Of a stretch of DNA of 64,000 nt, positions 51,725 to 61,843 are shown in pieces. How positions within the stretch are numbered: the stretch's first letter is position 1; each line of letters opens with the position of its first letter. Below the pieces are notes generated by a model. That model saw only the letters and a list, made by a program, of their open reading frames with translations. It ran no database searches and was not told the origin of the DNA. Position numbers and translations under genes: made by a program. This DNA is from Planctomycetota bacterium (GTDB taxonomy: Bacteria > Planctomycetota > Phycisphaerae > UBA1845 > UTPLA1), in assembly GCA_003576905.1 (NCBI GenBank), contig QEVG01000008.1, positions 82,410 through 146,409 of the forward strand. The letters run 5' to 3'.

Positions 51725-52726
51725 GTGTCCGCCATGGCCGGCGCGCAATCAAAAAGCAGGACAACTCCGTCCCCGTCGATCCGCGTGATTTTCGGCACGG
51801 ATGATTTTCTGCGCGCCGAAGCCCTGGGCCGGGTGATGCACGAGGTCCTTGGGGGCGACCGGGACAGCATGGCCCTCGCGGAGTTTGACGGCGATTCGGC
51901 CGATCTGCGCGACGTGCTGGATGAATGTCGAACGGCGTCGCTGCTGGCGGCGATGCGGTTGGTGATCGTTCGCGACGCGGATGATTTCGTTTCGGCGCAC
52001 CGGGAACACTTGGAGAAGTATTTCAAGGCCCCGTCGCCGACTTCGGTGCTGGTGCTCGTCTGTCGGAGCTTTCCGAAGACGACACGCCTGTACAAGGCGG
52101 TAGAGCAGGTCGGGGGCCTCATCCCCTGTGATTCGCCGAAGCCGGCGGCGATGGCGTCGTGGATCATTGAGCGCGGTCAGCGGGCGTACGGGTGCCGGGT
52201 CGAGCCGGCGGCCGCGCGGCGCCTGGTGGACCTTGTCGGGCCGCAGCTCGGGCTTCTCAACATGGAGCTTTCCAAGCTGGCGACCTACGTCGCGCCGCGC
52301 ACTCAGGTCACCGAGGCGGACGTCGAGGAACTGGTGGGCGAATCGCGGGCCGAGGTCGTGTTTCGCATTGCCGATGCCGTTTGCGCGGGGGATTCCCGAA
52401 GGGCCCTCGAGCTGTGGGACCAGGTGATTTCACATGACCGCGACGCGGAATACAGGGCCGTCGGCGGGCTGGCCTATGCGTTCCGCAGGCTGGCCGAGGC
52501 CAAGCGCCAGGTCGAGCAGGGGGCCGCGATTCAAGACATCGCTCGGAAGATGGGGCCGTTTACCGACGCCGCACGGCTGGGGCGGGAGCTGAAGCGCTTC
52601 AGCCTGAGGCAGTGGGAGGACCTCATGGTCCGGCTTCAGGAGATCGACTTGGCCAATAAGACCGGCCTGGGCGGGCCGCAACTGGCGATCGAAAAGCTTA
52701 TAGGTTCGCTTGCCGGGGCGCGATGA
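51725..52726 (+). CDS. holA: DNA polymerase III delta subunit
   Basis: The 333-residue protein has the HolA layout: an AAA-like N-terminal part (SIRVIFGTDDFLRAEALGRVMHEVL, where polymerase delta subunits read YLLxGxExxL), then LLAAMRLVIVRDADDFVSAHREHLEKYF, SVLVLVCRSFPKTTRLYKA and DLVGPQLGLLNMELSKLATYV. A C-terminal helical domain (GGLAYAFRRLAEAKRQVEQGAAIQDIARKM) completes it. Delta binds and opens the beta clamp in the clamp loader; it does not bind ATP, so the missing Walker A is expected. The start is GTG 51725 (or ATG 51734). It is a single-copy housekeeping gene and supports a chromosomal origin. Confidence 0.88.
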   Translation: MSAMAGAQSKSRTTPSPSIRVIFGTDDFLRAEALGRVMHEVLGGDRDSMALAEFDGDSADLRDVLDECRTASLLAAMRLVIVRDADDFVSAHREHLEKYFKAPSPTSVLVLVCRSFPKTTRLYKAVEQVGGLIPCDSPKPAAMASWIIERGQRAYGCRVEPAAARRLVDLVGPQLGLLNMELSKLATYVAPRTQVTEADVEELVGESRAEVVFRIADAVCAGDSRRALELWDQVISHDRDAEYRAVGGLAYAFRRLAEAKRQVEQGAAIQDIARKMGPFTDAARLGRELKRFSLRQWEDLMVRLQEIDLANKTGLGGPQLAIEKLIGSLAGAR

Positions 52727-52869
52727 GCCTGCGCGGCGTTTTTTGCTGGAAGAAACGGGTGTTCCCGTTTTCAATAAGGGCGTTTGACGCGGGATTCGCC
52801 GCGTGGTCCCGGGCCGCGATGGCCGGGGGCGCGGGGTGAACGAAGCGCGATGAAAGGTTAGGGAAGACG

Positions 52870-54618
52870 ATGAACGGGAAGGACTCCAATATTCGCGCGA
52901 TTCTGCTGGCACTGGCCTTTTCTGTCGGCATCATCACCGGTTGCAGTCAGGAGGGCAGCGGGAAGAAGTGGGACTGGTTCGGACTGAAGAAGGACAATTC
53001 CGAAGTCGAAGACGCATCGGCTCCAGCGCGGGAACCGCCCCCCCGGACGCGCACGGCAAAAGCGGGGGGCACAGATAACTCGTCGCGCGAACTGACGGAG
53101 GACGACGCGCGGGCCGCCCGGCTGAACGGCGAAGTGGACAGCTACACGCGCTCGGTCGATCGAAGCGACGGGCAGAGCTACGCGGGCAACGACCTCAACT
53201 CCAAGATCAACCGCCAGAACGATCCAAACCGCTCGACGCGCATCCGCCAGACGGCCGCAAAGGCCAAGGGCGGACCCGGCGCGGAGTATGACGCTGGCGA
53301 TACGGGCCGGGCGAGCGCGACAATGGAGCGGGGCAACTTTCCGCCGACGGCCACGGCGAGCCCGGCACGGACGCAGCAGATTGATCTGAAGCCGACGTCG
53401 CCCCCGGCGCGCGGCACGACCGCCGCCCAGGCCGGCCGCGCCGAACCCGCACCGCAATCAGAACCGGCGCCGTCCGTCTCGTCCCCGAGTCGCGACGACC
53501 TGGCCCAGGGATCCGCGCGGCCCAAGCCGGGTCTGTATCAGGGTGGCGACACGATGACACCCATCGGCGAGCCTGGCGATTCGACCGCGCGGACGGCCGA
53601 TGCGCCGCCGCGCTCGACGAATACCGGCGCAGGCAATGTTCTATACAACCCGCCGCCCAAACCCGCGGCGAGCGAGCCGCCGATTGCGAAGAACGCGCCC
53701 GAACAGGGAATAATGCCGGCCGAAGAGGAGTCGCTGGCGGAAGCGCCCATCCCGGCGGCGGAGACGAAGATCGCCGCGAAGCCCGCGCCGACAGAAGCGC
53801 CCGCGCGGCCGCCGGTGATCTCGGAAGTGAAAGTTGCGCCGGCCGATCCGCCGAAGCCAAAGGCAGAGGCTGCCGCGCCGGAGCGGATCAGCACCAACAG
53901 CGCCCCATCGGCGGTCATTACGGCCGCGGACGCGACGGCCGAGAAGATCGCCGAGCAGGAGAAGCTCGTCGCCCGCGATCCGAACAACCTGGAGGAGCAG
54001 TTCCGGTTGCGGCTGATGTACCTCGTGAACGGGCAGGATGATCGGGCCCTGGCCCCGACGCCGGGCGTGAACGAGGAGATTCAGGAGATCATGCAGGGGC
54101 ACATTCACTCGGTGCTGACGGCGCGGAGCACGTCGGAGCGCGACCCGGCGACATGGGCCAACCGGCAGCTCGACGCGATTGAAAACCTGCGAAGCCTTGT
54201 GCGGTCGAAGGCCGATCTGCGCGTGCCGAAGCTGGAACTGTGCAGTGCGATCGACGGGTTCGGCCGCTACGAGCCGATCACTCCGGCGCAGTTCACGGTG
54301 GGGGCGAAGAACCTGGTCCTGCTCTACATCGAGGTGGACAATTTCAAGTGCGAGGAGACCTCGAGCGGCATGTATCGCACGCTGCTCTCGGTGCGCCAGA
54401 GCCTGCTCGATCACACCGGACAGGAGCTCTGGACCAAGAAGGACGAGAACATCGAGGACCTGGCCCGGCGGCGGCGGACGGATTTCTTCCTGACCATCGG
54501 CCCGCTGGCGATCCCCAAGACCCTCGGCCCGGGGGAATACGTCATGAAGGTCGAGGTAGAGGATGTTCTGGCCGGGAAGATGAACGGCAACAGCGTGAAG
54601 TTCAAGATGGTGCCGTAG
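52870..54618 (+). CDS. Lipoprotein with long Ala/Pro-rich linker
   Basis: The signal ends in a lipobox SVGIITGC (lipid-bearing Cys at about residue 25). Residues 40-350 are Ala/Pro/Arg-rich and low in complexity, like a long flexible spacer. The last 220 residues are folded: EKLVARDPNNLEEQFRLRLMYLVNGQDDRAL is helix-like, and LELCSAIDGFGRYEPITPAQF, LVLLYIEVDNFKCEETSSGMYRT and LGPGEYVMKVEVEDVLAGKMN resemble a beta-sandwich. The gene follows holA by 143 bases. It would be lipid-anchored in the envelope with its C-terminal domain held far from the membrane. No function is known. Confidence 0.6.
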   Translation: MNGKDSNIRAILLALAFSVGIITGCSQEGSGKKWDWFGLKKDNSEVEDASAPAREPPPRTRTAKAGGTDNSSRELTEDDARAARLNGEVDSYTRSVDRSDGQSYAGNDLNSKINRQNDPNRSTRIRQTAAKAKGGPGAEYDAGDTGRASATMERGNFPPTATASPARTQQIDLKPTSPPARGTTAAQAGRAEPAPQSEPAPSVSSPSRDDLAQGSARPKPGLYQGGDTMTPIGEPGDSTARTADAPPRSTNTGAGNVLYNPPPKPAASEPPIAKNAPEQGIMPAEEESLAEAPIPAAETKIAAKPAPTEAPARPPVISEVKVAPADPPKPKAEAAAPERISTNSAPSAVITAADATAEKIAEQEKLVARDPNNLEEQFRLRLMYLVNGQDDRALAPTPGVNEEIQEIMQGHIHSVLTARSTSERDPATWANRQLDAIENLRSLVRSKADLRVPKLELCSAIDGFGRYEPITPAQFTVGAKNLVLLYIEVDNFKCEETSSGMYRTLLSVRQSLLDHTGQELWTKKDENIEDLARRRRTDFFLTIGPLAIPKTLGPGEYVMKVEVEDVLAGKMNGNSVKFKMVP

Positions 54619-54654
54619 GGTCGGCATTCCGTCCGGGGCCTGGGAGGCGCAGGG

Positions 54655-55260
54655 TTGCTGGACCCGGTCGGTTCCACATCATGGCACAATCGCCACCTGG
54701 CCCGCTTCCGGCGGCTCGCGGAGCTTCTCCGCGAACGCGGTCCGGAAAACCCGGTGGTGACGATCGTGGGCCCCGGGGCGGTGACGCCCATCGCGGCGCG
54801 TCTGCTCAACAACGCCGAACGGAGGTCGTCGACACTGCGCAAGCTGATCGGCGACGCGGCGCGGTACGGCGATCAGGCGCTCCGGCGGATTCCCGGTATG
54901 CCGCTCCGCTCGCTGGAACCGCGCGAACTGGAGTCGGTATTGACCCTGCCGCACCGGCTGGTGGTGATCGACCGGTCACAGCGCATCCTCCGCGCGGTCG
55001 GCCGGCAGCTTCCGCGGGCGGAGTGCCATTGCGTGGATATCTCGTTTCAGCGGCCGCCGGTGGAGGCGGATGTGCTCGTCGCGTTCAATGTCATCTGCCG
55101 GCTGGAAAACCCGGCGGCGGGGCTGGCAAATGTCGTTTCGGCGCTGCGGCCGGGCGGCTGGCTGCTGATGGATGATCGTTCGGCGGAAGGGCGGATCGAC
55201 CGGTTTCCGGACATCCGTCCGGTTGAGGCGAAGATCTGGCGCCGCGACGAGTCGGCGTAA
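54655..55260 (+). CDS. SAM-dependent methyltransferase-like protein
   Basis: A TTG at 54655 preceded by GGGAGGCG starts a 201-residue protein. VVTIVGPGAVTPIAARLL resembles motif I of class I methyltransferases. RLVVIDRSQRILRAV is the acidic end of strand 2, and ADVLVAFNVICRLENPAAGLANVVSALRPGGWLLMDD gives the typical motif IV to VI arrangement. The LRPGG loop is highly characteristic. It is small for a complete enzyme, and no substrate domain is apparent. It precedes the uracil-DNA glycosylase gene on the same strand. Confidence 0.65.
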   Translation: MLDPVGSTSWHNRHLARFRRLAELLRERGPENPVVTIVGPGAVTPIAARLLNNAERRSSTLRKLIGDAARYGDQALRRIPGMPLRSLEPRELESVLTLPHRLVVIDRSQRILRAVGRQLPRAECHCVDISFQRPPVEADVLVAFNVICRLENPAAGLANVVSALRPGGWLLMDDRSAEGRIDRFPDIRPVEAKIWRRDESA

Positions 55261-55325
55261 GACCGGAGGGGCGGCGGCCTGTGATTTGCCATTCGGCGCG
55301 GCGGGCGATATCAGTCGGAGACGAA

Positions 55326-56120
55326 ATGGCAGCGAATACACATACCATCGTCCAGGCGCTCCGGGACCGGTTCGAGGCCGACGCCATCCTCGGCGCACGC
55401 GAGTTGCCGATCCCGGTGCCGACGGCGGCCGACCGGCCGACGCGCGCTCAAAGCTCAGCCGCGCCGGCTGAGCCGCCGCTTCCGCCACGGACGCCGGTGA
55501 GCGACGAGGAACGCGAGAGTCGGCGCGTGGCCCTGGAGGTGATGGACGCGCGCGAGGTAATGGGCTGCACCAGGTGCGGGTTGCACGCGACCCGGACGAA
55601 GACCGTCTTCGGAGTCGGCAATCCCGCGGCGCGGATCATGTTCATCGGCGAGGCGCCCGGGCACGATGAGGACGTCTCCGGCGAGCCGTTCGTCGGCCGC
55701 GCCGGGCAGCTCCTGACGGCCATGATCGAAAAAGGCATGGGCCTGAAACGCGAGGACGTGTACATCGCGAACGTGATCAAGTGCCGCCCGCCCAACAACC
55801 GCACGCCGGCCACCGACGAGATCGCAGCCTGCAAGGATTATCTCTGGCGGCAGATCGAGATGATCCGGCCCGAAGTGATCATCGCCCTCGGCGCGCCGGC
55901 GGCGCAGACCCTGCTCGGAACGCGCGAAGGAATCGGCCGCCTGCGGTCCCGATGGCACAGCTTCTACCCGAGCGGCACATCGACGATCGGCGAACCGATC
56001 CCGGTTATGCCGACCTTTCATCCGGCCTACCTGTTGCGCGATCCGACCGAGAAGTCCAAGGCCTGGTCGGACCTCAAGCTGGTCATGGCCCGGCTGAACA
56101 TCCCGATACCGGCGCGCTAG
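55326..56120 (+). CDS. Uracil-DNA glycosylase, type 4 (iron-sulfur)
   Basis: The 264-residue enzyme removes uracil from DNA as the first step of base excision repair. [18 protein letters not shown] carries two of the four cluster Cys residues. [26 protein letters not shown] is the GEAPGxxE catalytic loop. [12 protein letters not shown] and AACKDYL supply the remaining two Cys, and [12 protein letters not shown] is the second DNA-binding motif. The ATG at 55326 has CGGAG before it; a longer frame starting 45 bases upstream is less likely. The N-terminal 75 residues are Pro/Ala-rich and probably disordered. Confidence 0.92.
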   Translation: MAANTHTIVQALRDRFEADAILGARELPIPVPTAADRPTRAQSSAAPAEPPLPPRTPVSDEERESRRVALEVMDAREVMGCTRCGLHATRTKTVFGVGNPAARIMFIGEAPGHDEDVSGEPFVGRAGQLLTAMIEKGMGLKREDVYIANVIKCRPPNNRTPATDEIAACKDYLWRQIEMIRPEVIIALGAPAAQTLLGTREGIGRLRSRWHSFYPSGTSTIGEPIPVMPTFHPAYLLRDPTEKSKAWSDLKLVMARLNIPIPAR

Positions 56121-56210
56121 GGTGCCGTTGGGCGCGTTGGCCGATTCGCCTGAACCGGGCGAACCCCGATTATTCCTTATTACCGGCGGCGCGGGTTAAC
56201 ATGACCGGCC

Positions 56211-57404
56211 GTGAACGAAACATCCGCAGACAGCCAGCCGCTTTCGGGCCTGCACGTGGTCATCGTGCCGGCGTGGTGGCCCTCACCGGAGCAGCCGATC
56301 GCCGGCGTGTTCTTTGAGGACTATGCCCGCGCCTTTGTGGCGGCCGGAGCGAAGGTCGGCGTCGTCTATCCTGATCTGGTCAGCCTGCGGCACATCGGCA
56401 AGGGGACGACACCGCCCCTTGCGCCGCGGGTTTGTCATGAGCGGTTCGACGGCATTCCCGTGGTGCGCGTCCGGGGGCTGCACACGGCCCTGGGTCGCCC
56501 GGCGTGGCAGATGGGGCGCTTTCGGTCCTGGCTTCGCCGGGGGCTTAAGGAGTATTCGCGGCGCCACGGAAGCCCTGACCTGCTGCACGCCATGTGCGCG
56601 ATTCCTTCGGGCTGGGCGGCGACGCGACTAGGCAGCTATCTAGCGCGGCGCGTGGTGGTTACAGAGCACACCGGGCCCTTTTCGTTGGCGCTGACGCCGC
56701 CGGCGGCGGCGCGGTTTGTGCTGGAGGCGCTGCGCGACGCCGCGGCGGTTGTCGCGGTCAGCCAGAATCTGCGGCGCGAAATGCTCGCCGCCGGCGTGCG
56801 CCGGGACATCGCCGTCATCGGGAACCCGGTCGGGCCGGAGTTCGTGGGGTCCGCGCCGCCGGAACGGCATGCGGGTCCGGCCGTTGGCATCTTCGTGGGC
56901 CGGCTTACTCCTGAAAAGGGCGTCGGCGAGTTGATTGAGGCGGCGCTGGAACTGGAGACCGAGCGTTCGGGGTCGATCGAGTGGCACTTTGTCGGCGATG
57001 GGCCGCTCGCAATGGAGGTCGAGCGGTTGAGGGCGGGCCTGCCTCCGGGCCGCGTCGTCCTCCACGGGCTTTGCGACAAGGCGACGGTGGCCCAGCGCGT
57101 GGCGGCCGCGCATTTCCTGGTGCTTCCGAGTCACGGCGAGAATTGTCCGCTCGCGGTGTGCGAAGCGCTGGCCGTCGGGCGGCCGGTCGTCGGCACGCGC
57201 GGCACGGGCATCGAGGCGCTTGTCGGCCCCGGCGACGGGGTGCTGTGCGACATCGGCGATTCAAAGGGACTGGCCGCGGCGATTCGCCCGACGATCTCCG
57301 AGGCGGCGGCCTGGGACTGGCACGCGATCAGCCGTCGGGCGGTCGAGCGATTCAGTGCCGATTCAATTGCGCGGCGGTACAGTGAGATTTTCCGCTGCCT
57401 GTGA
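56211..57404 (+). CDS. Glycosyltransferase family 4
   Basis: A GTG at 56211 starts a 397-residue GT-B enzyme. N-terminal LHVVIVPAWWPSPEQPIAGVFFEDYARAF and HAMCAIPSGWAATRLG are typical of group 1 transferases. The C-terminal half has VGIFVGRLTPEKGVGELIEAAL and the nucleotide-sugar E-x7-E motif within HGENCPLAVCEALAVGRPVVGTRGTGIEALV. Such enzymes add a sugar to a lipid or growing saccharide on the cytoplasmic side. The asparagine synthetase gene is next (80 bases); this pairing is common in exopolysaccharide loci. The other genes of such a locus are not here. Confidence 0.85.
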   Translation: MNETSADSQPLSGLHVVIVPAWWPSPEQPIAGVFFEDYARAFVAAGAKVGVVYPDLVSLRHIGKGTTPPLAPRVCHERFDGIPVVRVRGLHTALGRPAWQMGRFRSWLRRGLKEYSRRHGSPDLLHAMCAIPSGWAATRLGSYLARRVVVTEHTGPFSLALTPPAAARFVLEALRDAAAVVAVSQNLRREMLAAGVRRDIAVIGNPVGPEFVGSAPPERHAGPAVGIFVGRLTPEKGVGELIEAALELETERSGSIEWHFVGDGPLAMEVERLRAGLPPGRVVLHGLCDKATVAQRVAAAHFLVLPSHGENCPLAVCEALAVGRPVVGTRGTGIEALVGPGDGVLCDIGDSKGLAAAIRPTISEAAAWDWHAISRRAVERFSADSIARRYSEIFRCL

Positions 57405-57483
57405 GCGCGAGCGGTGTGCCGGCCCAAGCGGATCGAGCGGACGCGGGGCGGCTGCGGCGAGGATTGGGCAGGCGACCAGTACC

Positions 57484-59514
57484 ATGTGCGGAATTGCCGG
57501 ACTCATCTTTGACGAGCTTCAACCCGACGGGCCTGCGTGGCTGACGGCCATGACGCAGTCGATGTTTCATCGCGGGCCGGACGGCGGCGGCGCCGTTGCG
57601 TTCGGGTTGGGCGGGCGTCCGGTTCTGGAGCGGCGGCTCGGTCGGCCCGAGGAGCTGGTGCAATGGGACTACCTGCCGATGCAGGTCGGCCTCGGCGCGC
57701 GGCGGCTGGCGATCCTGGATCTGACCGAGGCCGGGCATCAGCCCATGTCGGGCGGCGGCGGGCAGGCCTGGCTGGCCTTCAACGGCGCGATCTACAACCA
57801 CGGCGCGCTGCGCGACGAGCTGCGCGCCGCGGGCATGACATTCATCGGGCGCGGCGATACGGAAGTCGTGCTCGCGGCCTATCGCCATTGGGGCCCGGCC
57901 GCCTTTTCGCGGCTGGAGGGGATGTGGGCCCTGGCGATCTATGAACCGGCCGCCGGGCGCGTCGTGCTCTGCCGCGATCGCATGGGAATCAAGCCGCTGC
58001 ACGTCGCCCGGCTCGGGAAGGGCCTCGCCTTTGCGTCGGAGATCAAGGCGCTTCTCGCCGTGCCGGGGTTCATGCCCGATACGGAGGCGAGCCTGCTGCG
58101 CGATTTCCTGACGCGCGGGCTGGTGGACCACACCGAGCGGACGATGTTCGAGGGCATGTGGTCGGTTCCGCCGGGCTGCTGGCTCGCGTTTGACCTTCGT
58201 GGCGGCCAGGGCCGGGCGGCGGGGACGATCGGTCGATACGACGCCGAGCGCGACGCGGGTGGCGCCCCTTCAAACGAGGCGCGCGGCGGGAGCGCGACCG
58301 GCAGCGCGGATATGCTGCGTGGGCTTCTGGAGGCGGCGGTGGCCGCCCATCTCGTCAGCGACGTACCGGTGGGGTCGTGCCTTTCGGGCGGCATCGACAG
58401 TTCGGCGATCGTGGCGCTGGCGTACCGGCTCCGGCAGGCTGACCCGGCGGCCGCGCCGCACTGGAGCCAGCATACTTTTACCGCAGTCCTTCCCGACACC
58501 GGACTTGATGAGCGCCGCTACGCCGAGGCGGTTCTCGCCCGGTTTCCGGGGCTGACGGGCACGATGGTCGCACCGCGCGCCGAGCAACTCGCCGAACAGA
58601 TGATGTCGCTTGTATGGCACCAGGAACAGCCCTTCGGATCGCCGTCCGTTTTTCTTCAGTGGGAGGTGATGCGGGCCGCTCGGGCGGCGGGGGTGAAGGT
58701 GTTGCTCGACGGACAGGGAGCCGACGAGCTTTTCTGCGGATACGAGGGCTATGTCCCCGCGCTCCTGGCCGATCTGCTGGCGCGCGGCAAGGTTGCGGCG
58801 TTTTTTCGGGAGTGGACCGCCGCGCGCCGGGCAGGATGGTTCGGCCGCGCGGCGCTGGCCTCGCATACGGCGGCGCAGCTCGCGCCGCAAGGGCTGCGGG
58901 ATCGCTGGCGCGACGGCGTCCTGCGCGGGCAGTGCCGCTGGCTTGCGGGCGAGCTCTTCGACGCCGGGCCTTCGCCGGGCATCGCAGAGGGGCTTGGCCT
59001 GCGACTGACGGGTGGAGCGGCATTGGAAAAGCCGGGCGGATCGGGATTGTTCGGGGAGTTCTGGCGGCGGCAGCTCTTTCAGGAGAGCCTGCCCTCGCTT
59101 TTGCGGTTTGAGGATCGCAACTCGATGGCGTATTCCATCGAGGCGCGCGTGCCCTTTCTCGACCGCCAGATGGTGACCTTCGCGGCGGCGCTGGAGCCGG
59201 GCGAGAAGATTCGCCACGGCGTGCTGAAATCCGTGCTGCGCGACGCGGCTGGTCCGCTGCTGCCCTCGGTGGTGCGCGAGCGGCGCGACAAGATCGGTTT
59301 TGCGGCCCCGACGGCGGCGTGGATGCGCGGGGCGCTGGGCGACTGGTGGCGCGAAGCCGTCCGGTCGAAAAAGCTGCGCGAGCGGGGCTGCTTTTCTGAG
59401 AAAGGCGTCGCGGCCCTGGCCGACCGCTTCGATGCGGGAGATGACGGGCCGGCACTCGTGCTGTGGCGGATTGCACTCGTCGAGACGTGGGCCCGGCGCT
59501 TCATGGATCGCTAG
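57484..59514 (+). CDS. asnB: Asparagine synthetase, glutamine-hydrolysing
   Basis: ATG 57484 leads to MCGIAGL, whose Cys2 is the glutaminase nucleophile after Met removal; this fixes the start. Residues 1-230 are the Ntn-type glutaminase (HRGPDGGG, NGAIYNHGALRDELRAAG and GDTEVVLAAYRHWG). Residues 250-640 are the synthetase, with the PPi loop SCLSGGIDSSAIVAL and LLDGQGADELFCGY. AsnB makes asparagine from aspartate, glutamine and ATP. The 676 residues fit the long form often found with exopolysaccharide genes. It follows the GT4 gene on the same strand. Confidence 0.92.
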   Translation: MCGIAGLIFDELQPDGPAWLTAMTQSMFHRGPDGGGAVAFGLGGRPVLERRLGRPEELVQWDYLPMQVGLGARRLAILDLTEAGHQPMSGGGGQAWLAFNGAIYNHGALRDELRAAGMTFIGRGDTEVVLAAYRHWGPAAFSRLEGMWALAIYEPAAGRVVLCRDRMGIKPLHVARLGKGLAFASEIKALLAVPGFMPDTEASLLRDFLTRGLVDHTERTMFEGMWSVPPGCWLAFDLRGGQGRAAGTIGRYDAERDAGGAPSNEARGGSATGSADMLRGLLEAAVAAHLVSDVPVGSCLSGGIDSSAIVALAYRLRQADPAAAPHWSQHTFTAVLPDTGLDERRYAEAVLARFPGLTGTMVAPRAEQLAEQMMSLVWHQEQPFGSPSVFLQWEVMRAARAAGVKVLLDGQGADELFCGYEGYVPALLADLLARGKVAAFFREWTAARRAGWFGRAALASHTAAQLAPQGLRDRWRDGVLRGQCRWLAGELFDAGPSPGIAEGLGLRLTGGAALEKPGGSGLFGEFWRRQLFQESLPSLLRFEDRNSMAYSIEARVPFLDRQMVTFAAALEPGEKIRHGVLKSVLRDAAGPLLPSVVRERRDKIGFAAPTAAWMRGALGDWWREAVRSKKLRERGCFSEKGVAALADRFDAGDDGPALVLWRIALVETWARRFMDR

Positions 59515-59537
59515 GCGGCGCGAACGGGAGACGGCGG

Positions 59538-60467
59538 CTACACGACGAACGCCTCGTGGCAGAGGGATTCGAGGAGGTTTCCGAGGAAGTCCACGGCGTT
59601 CACTGCCGTGAGGAGGTCGATCCGCCGACTGGCGTCGCCGCCGAGGGCGGGCTTGGTCCGCCCGGACTGGGGACCATCGGCGACGACATCGAGGCGCATG
59701 CGCGTCTTAAGAAAGAGGTCGGGCCAGAGCAGGCTGCCGGCGGTCAGGGCGTCATGCACATGGCACTTTCCATAGGCCGGTTCGGTGTCCTGTTCGAGGA
59801 CGAAACGCAGCAACCGAGCCAGCACTTCGCCGGTGCGGTATCCGCTCGCCGCGAGATGGGCCACGTGTGATTCATCAAGCGCGACCAGGCCCGACACGTC
59901 CAGCGGCGCGACCGTGATCGGCAGGCCGCTCGCAAAAACCCTTGCGGCAGCCGCCGGATCGCGGCGCATATTGAACTCCGCGGCGGGCGTGGCGTTGCCC
60001 TGCGTCCAGACAGCGCCGCCGCTGATGTAGATGTGCCGGGCCGCCCGGAGCAGGTCCGGCGATTCGTCCAGAAGCGCCGCAATGTTGGTCAGCGGAGCCA
60101 GCGCGAGAATGACCAGCTCGCCCCCGGCATCGTCGATCGCTTTCTTATACACTTCGCGAAAGTTCGCGGGACGGATTTTCCGGGCCGGCGCGAGGTCGCA
60201 CTCGCCGAAGCCGTCTCTGCCGAAAAGGGCCGTGCGGTCCATGAGTCCGGTCGCCGTCTGGTCGAGGCCCTGGCCGATGGGCGGCGGCACGGGCGGACGG
60301 ATCGCACCGAGTAGGCGACCGATGTTCTCAACGGCCTGGCTGGAAGGGACGTTTCCGCCGACGGCGACCAGGGCGCGAACGTCGAGGCGGTCGGAGGTCA
60401 TGGCGAGACACGCGGCGACGGCGTCGTCGATGCCCATGTCGGTGTCGATGAGAACGGGAACGGCCAT
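59538..60467 (-). CDS. Inosine-uridine-preferring nucleoside hydrolase
   Basis: The 309-residue protein begins VPVLIDTDMGIDDAVA, the calcium-binding DTDxGxDD motif of nucleoside hydrolases. It also contains VAVGGNVPSSQAVENIGRLL, ELVILALAPLTNIAALLDE, HIYISGGAVW and EFNMRRDPAAAARVF. The catalytic His lies in CHVHDALTAGSLL. It hydrolyses ribonucleosides to base and ribose for salvage, with preference for inosine and uridine expected but not provable here. It has no signal peptide. It is divergent from galK and convergent with asnB. Confidence 0.9.
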   Translation of the reverse strand: MAVPVLIDTDMGIDDAVAACLAMTSDRLDVRALVAVGGNVPSSQAVENIGRLLGAIRPPVPPPIGQGLDQTATGLMDRTALFGRDGFGECDLAPARKIRPANFREVYKKAIDDAGGELVILALAPLTNIAALLDESPDLLRAARHIYISGGAVWTQGNATPAAEFNMRRDPAAAARVFASGLPITVAPLDVSGLVALDESHVAHLAASGYRTGEVLARLLRFVLEQDTEPAYGKCHVHDALTAGSLLWPDLFLKTRMRLDVVADGPQSGRTKPALGGDASRRIDLLTAVNAVDFLGNLLESLCHEAFVV

Positions 60468-60571
60468 CGTGGGAGTCGCCTCCTTCGCGCCGACCCCTTC
60501 GCAAGAAGGGTGATCCGGCCGCGCCGAAGACCCGCGACGGCGTCGCGGTGTTCGACGTGTGCCGCGAACGA

Positions 60572-61765
60572 ATGTCCATTATTCCGGGAGATGAAACGCT
60601 GGTCAATCCGGACGCGCTGCATTGGGCCTTTCTCGAACGGTTCGGCCGCGCGCCGGAGGTGCGGGTCCGCGCGCCGGGCAGGGTGAACCTCATCGGCGAG
60701 CACGTGGACTATTGTGGCGGGCCGGTCATGCCGGTTGCGATCGGACCGGCAACCGTGGCGCTGGCCGCGCGGCGGAATGACCACCTGATCCGCGCGTGGA
60801 GCCGATTTGCGGATGAGGCCGTCGAGATTGCGCGGTCGGACGCGGCGTGGCCGCGGGGGTGGGCGGCGTACATCGGCGGCATTGTCGCCGTGCTGCGCGA
60901 GCGCGGCGTGCCCGTCGGCGGCGCGGATCTTCTCATCGACGGCGATCTGCCCCCCGAGGCGGGACTGGCGAGTAGTGCCGCGCTAACGGCATCAACGGGA
61001 CTCGCGCTGGCCACGCTGGCCGGCGCGGTGGTCGATCGCGTGGAGCTGGCCCGTTCGTGCCGCGAGGCCGAGCGGCGGTACGTCGGCGTGCCCTGCGGCA
61101 TCATGGATCCGTGGGCCTGCCTCCTGAGCCGCGCGGGACAGGTCCTGTTGCTCGACTGTCGGCGCGAGCGCGCCGAATACGCCGCGTGGCCGGGTGATCG
61201 CGCGCGGATTCTCGTCGTGGACAGCCGCTCACCGCATCGATTGACATCAAGCGTATACGCCGACCGAGTGCGCGAATGCGCTGACGCGCTACGAGCGATC
61301 CGATCCGCCGTGCCGGGCATACAGGCGGATTGCCTGGCCGAGGTTTCCCCGGACGACCTGTCCCACTGCGTCGCCACGTTGCCCTCCACGCCGGCTGCCC
61401 GGGCGCGGCATGTCGTCAGCGAGTGTGCCCGGGTCCGGGCCGCGGCCGAGGCCCTGCGTGCGGGTGATCTTGCGACGCTGGGCGGGCTTTTGAATGAGAG
61501 CCACGAATCGCTCGCGGTTGATTACGCCGTGTCGTCAGCACGGATGGACGACCTGGCGGCGATCGTCCGGGCCGTGCCCGGTGTTTACGGCGCCCGAATG
61601 ACGGGCGGAGGGTTTGGCGGGTGTGTCGCGGCGGTGGCAAAGGCCGGCGCGGCCGAGCGCGTCGAAACGGCGCTGCGAAGCGCGTACGATGAGAAATACA
61701 GCGTCCGCGCGACGGTGCGGGAGACGCTTCCGGGCGAGGGCGCGACGGTGACGGCGCTGCCTTAG
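60572..61765 (+). CDS. galK: Galactokinase (GHMP family)
   Basis: VRAPGRVNLIGEHVDYCGGPVMP is the galactokinase signature. ADLLIDGDLPPEAGLASSAALTASTGLAL is GHMP motif 2, the phosphate loop. GIMDPWACLLSRAG carries the catalytic Asp region, and ARMTGGGFGGCVAAV is motif 3. The enzyme phosphorylates galactose at C1. The 397-residue length is normal. ATG 60572 is chosen because it precedes the typical N-terminus; a GTG at 60548 is possible. No galT or galE is adjacent. Other sugar kinases with similar motifs, for example for arabinose or galacturonate, cannot be fully excluded. Confidence 0.88.
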   Translation: MSIIPGDETLVNPDALHWAFLERFGRAPEVRVRAPGRVNLIGEHVDYCGGPVMPVAIGPATVALAARRNDHLIRAWSRFADEAVEIARSDAAWPRGWAAYIGGIVAVLRERGVPVGGADLLIDGDLPPEAGLASSAALTASTGLALATLAGAVVDRVELARSCREAERRYVGVPCGIMDPWACLLSRAGQVLLLDCRRERAEYAAWPGDRARILVVDSRSPHRLTSSVYADRVRECADALRAIRSAVPGIQADCLAEVSPDDLSHCVATLPSTPAARARHVVSECARVRAAAEALRAGDLATLGGLLNESHESLAVDYAVSSARMDDLAAIVRAVPGVYGARMTGGGFGGCVAAVAKAGAAERVETALRSAYDEKYSVRATVRETLPGEGATVTALP

Positions 61766-61843
61766 AACCGCGAGGGCGGCGCAGGCCGGAAGGCTCGCGG
61801 TCCCCATGGCGACGGGCCGGTATCGCGGCGTGCGAGGAGAAGG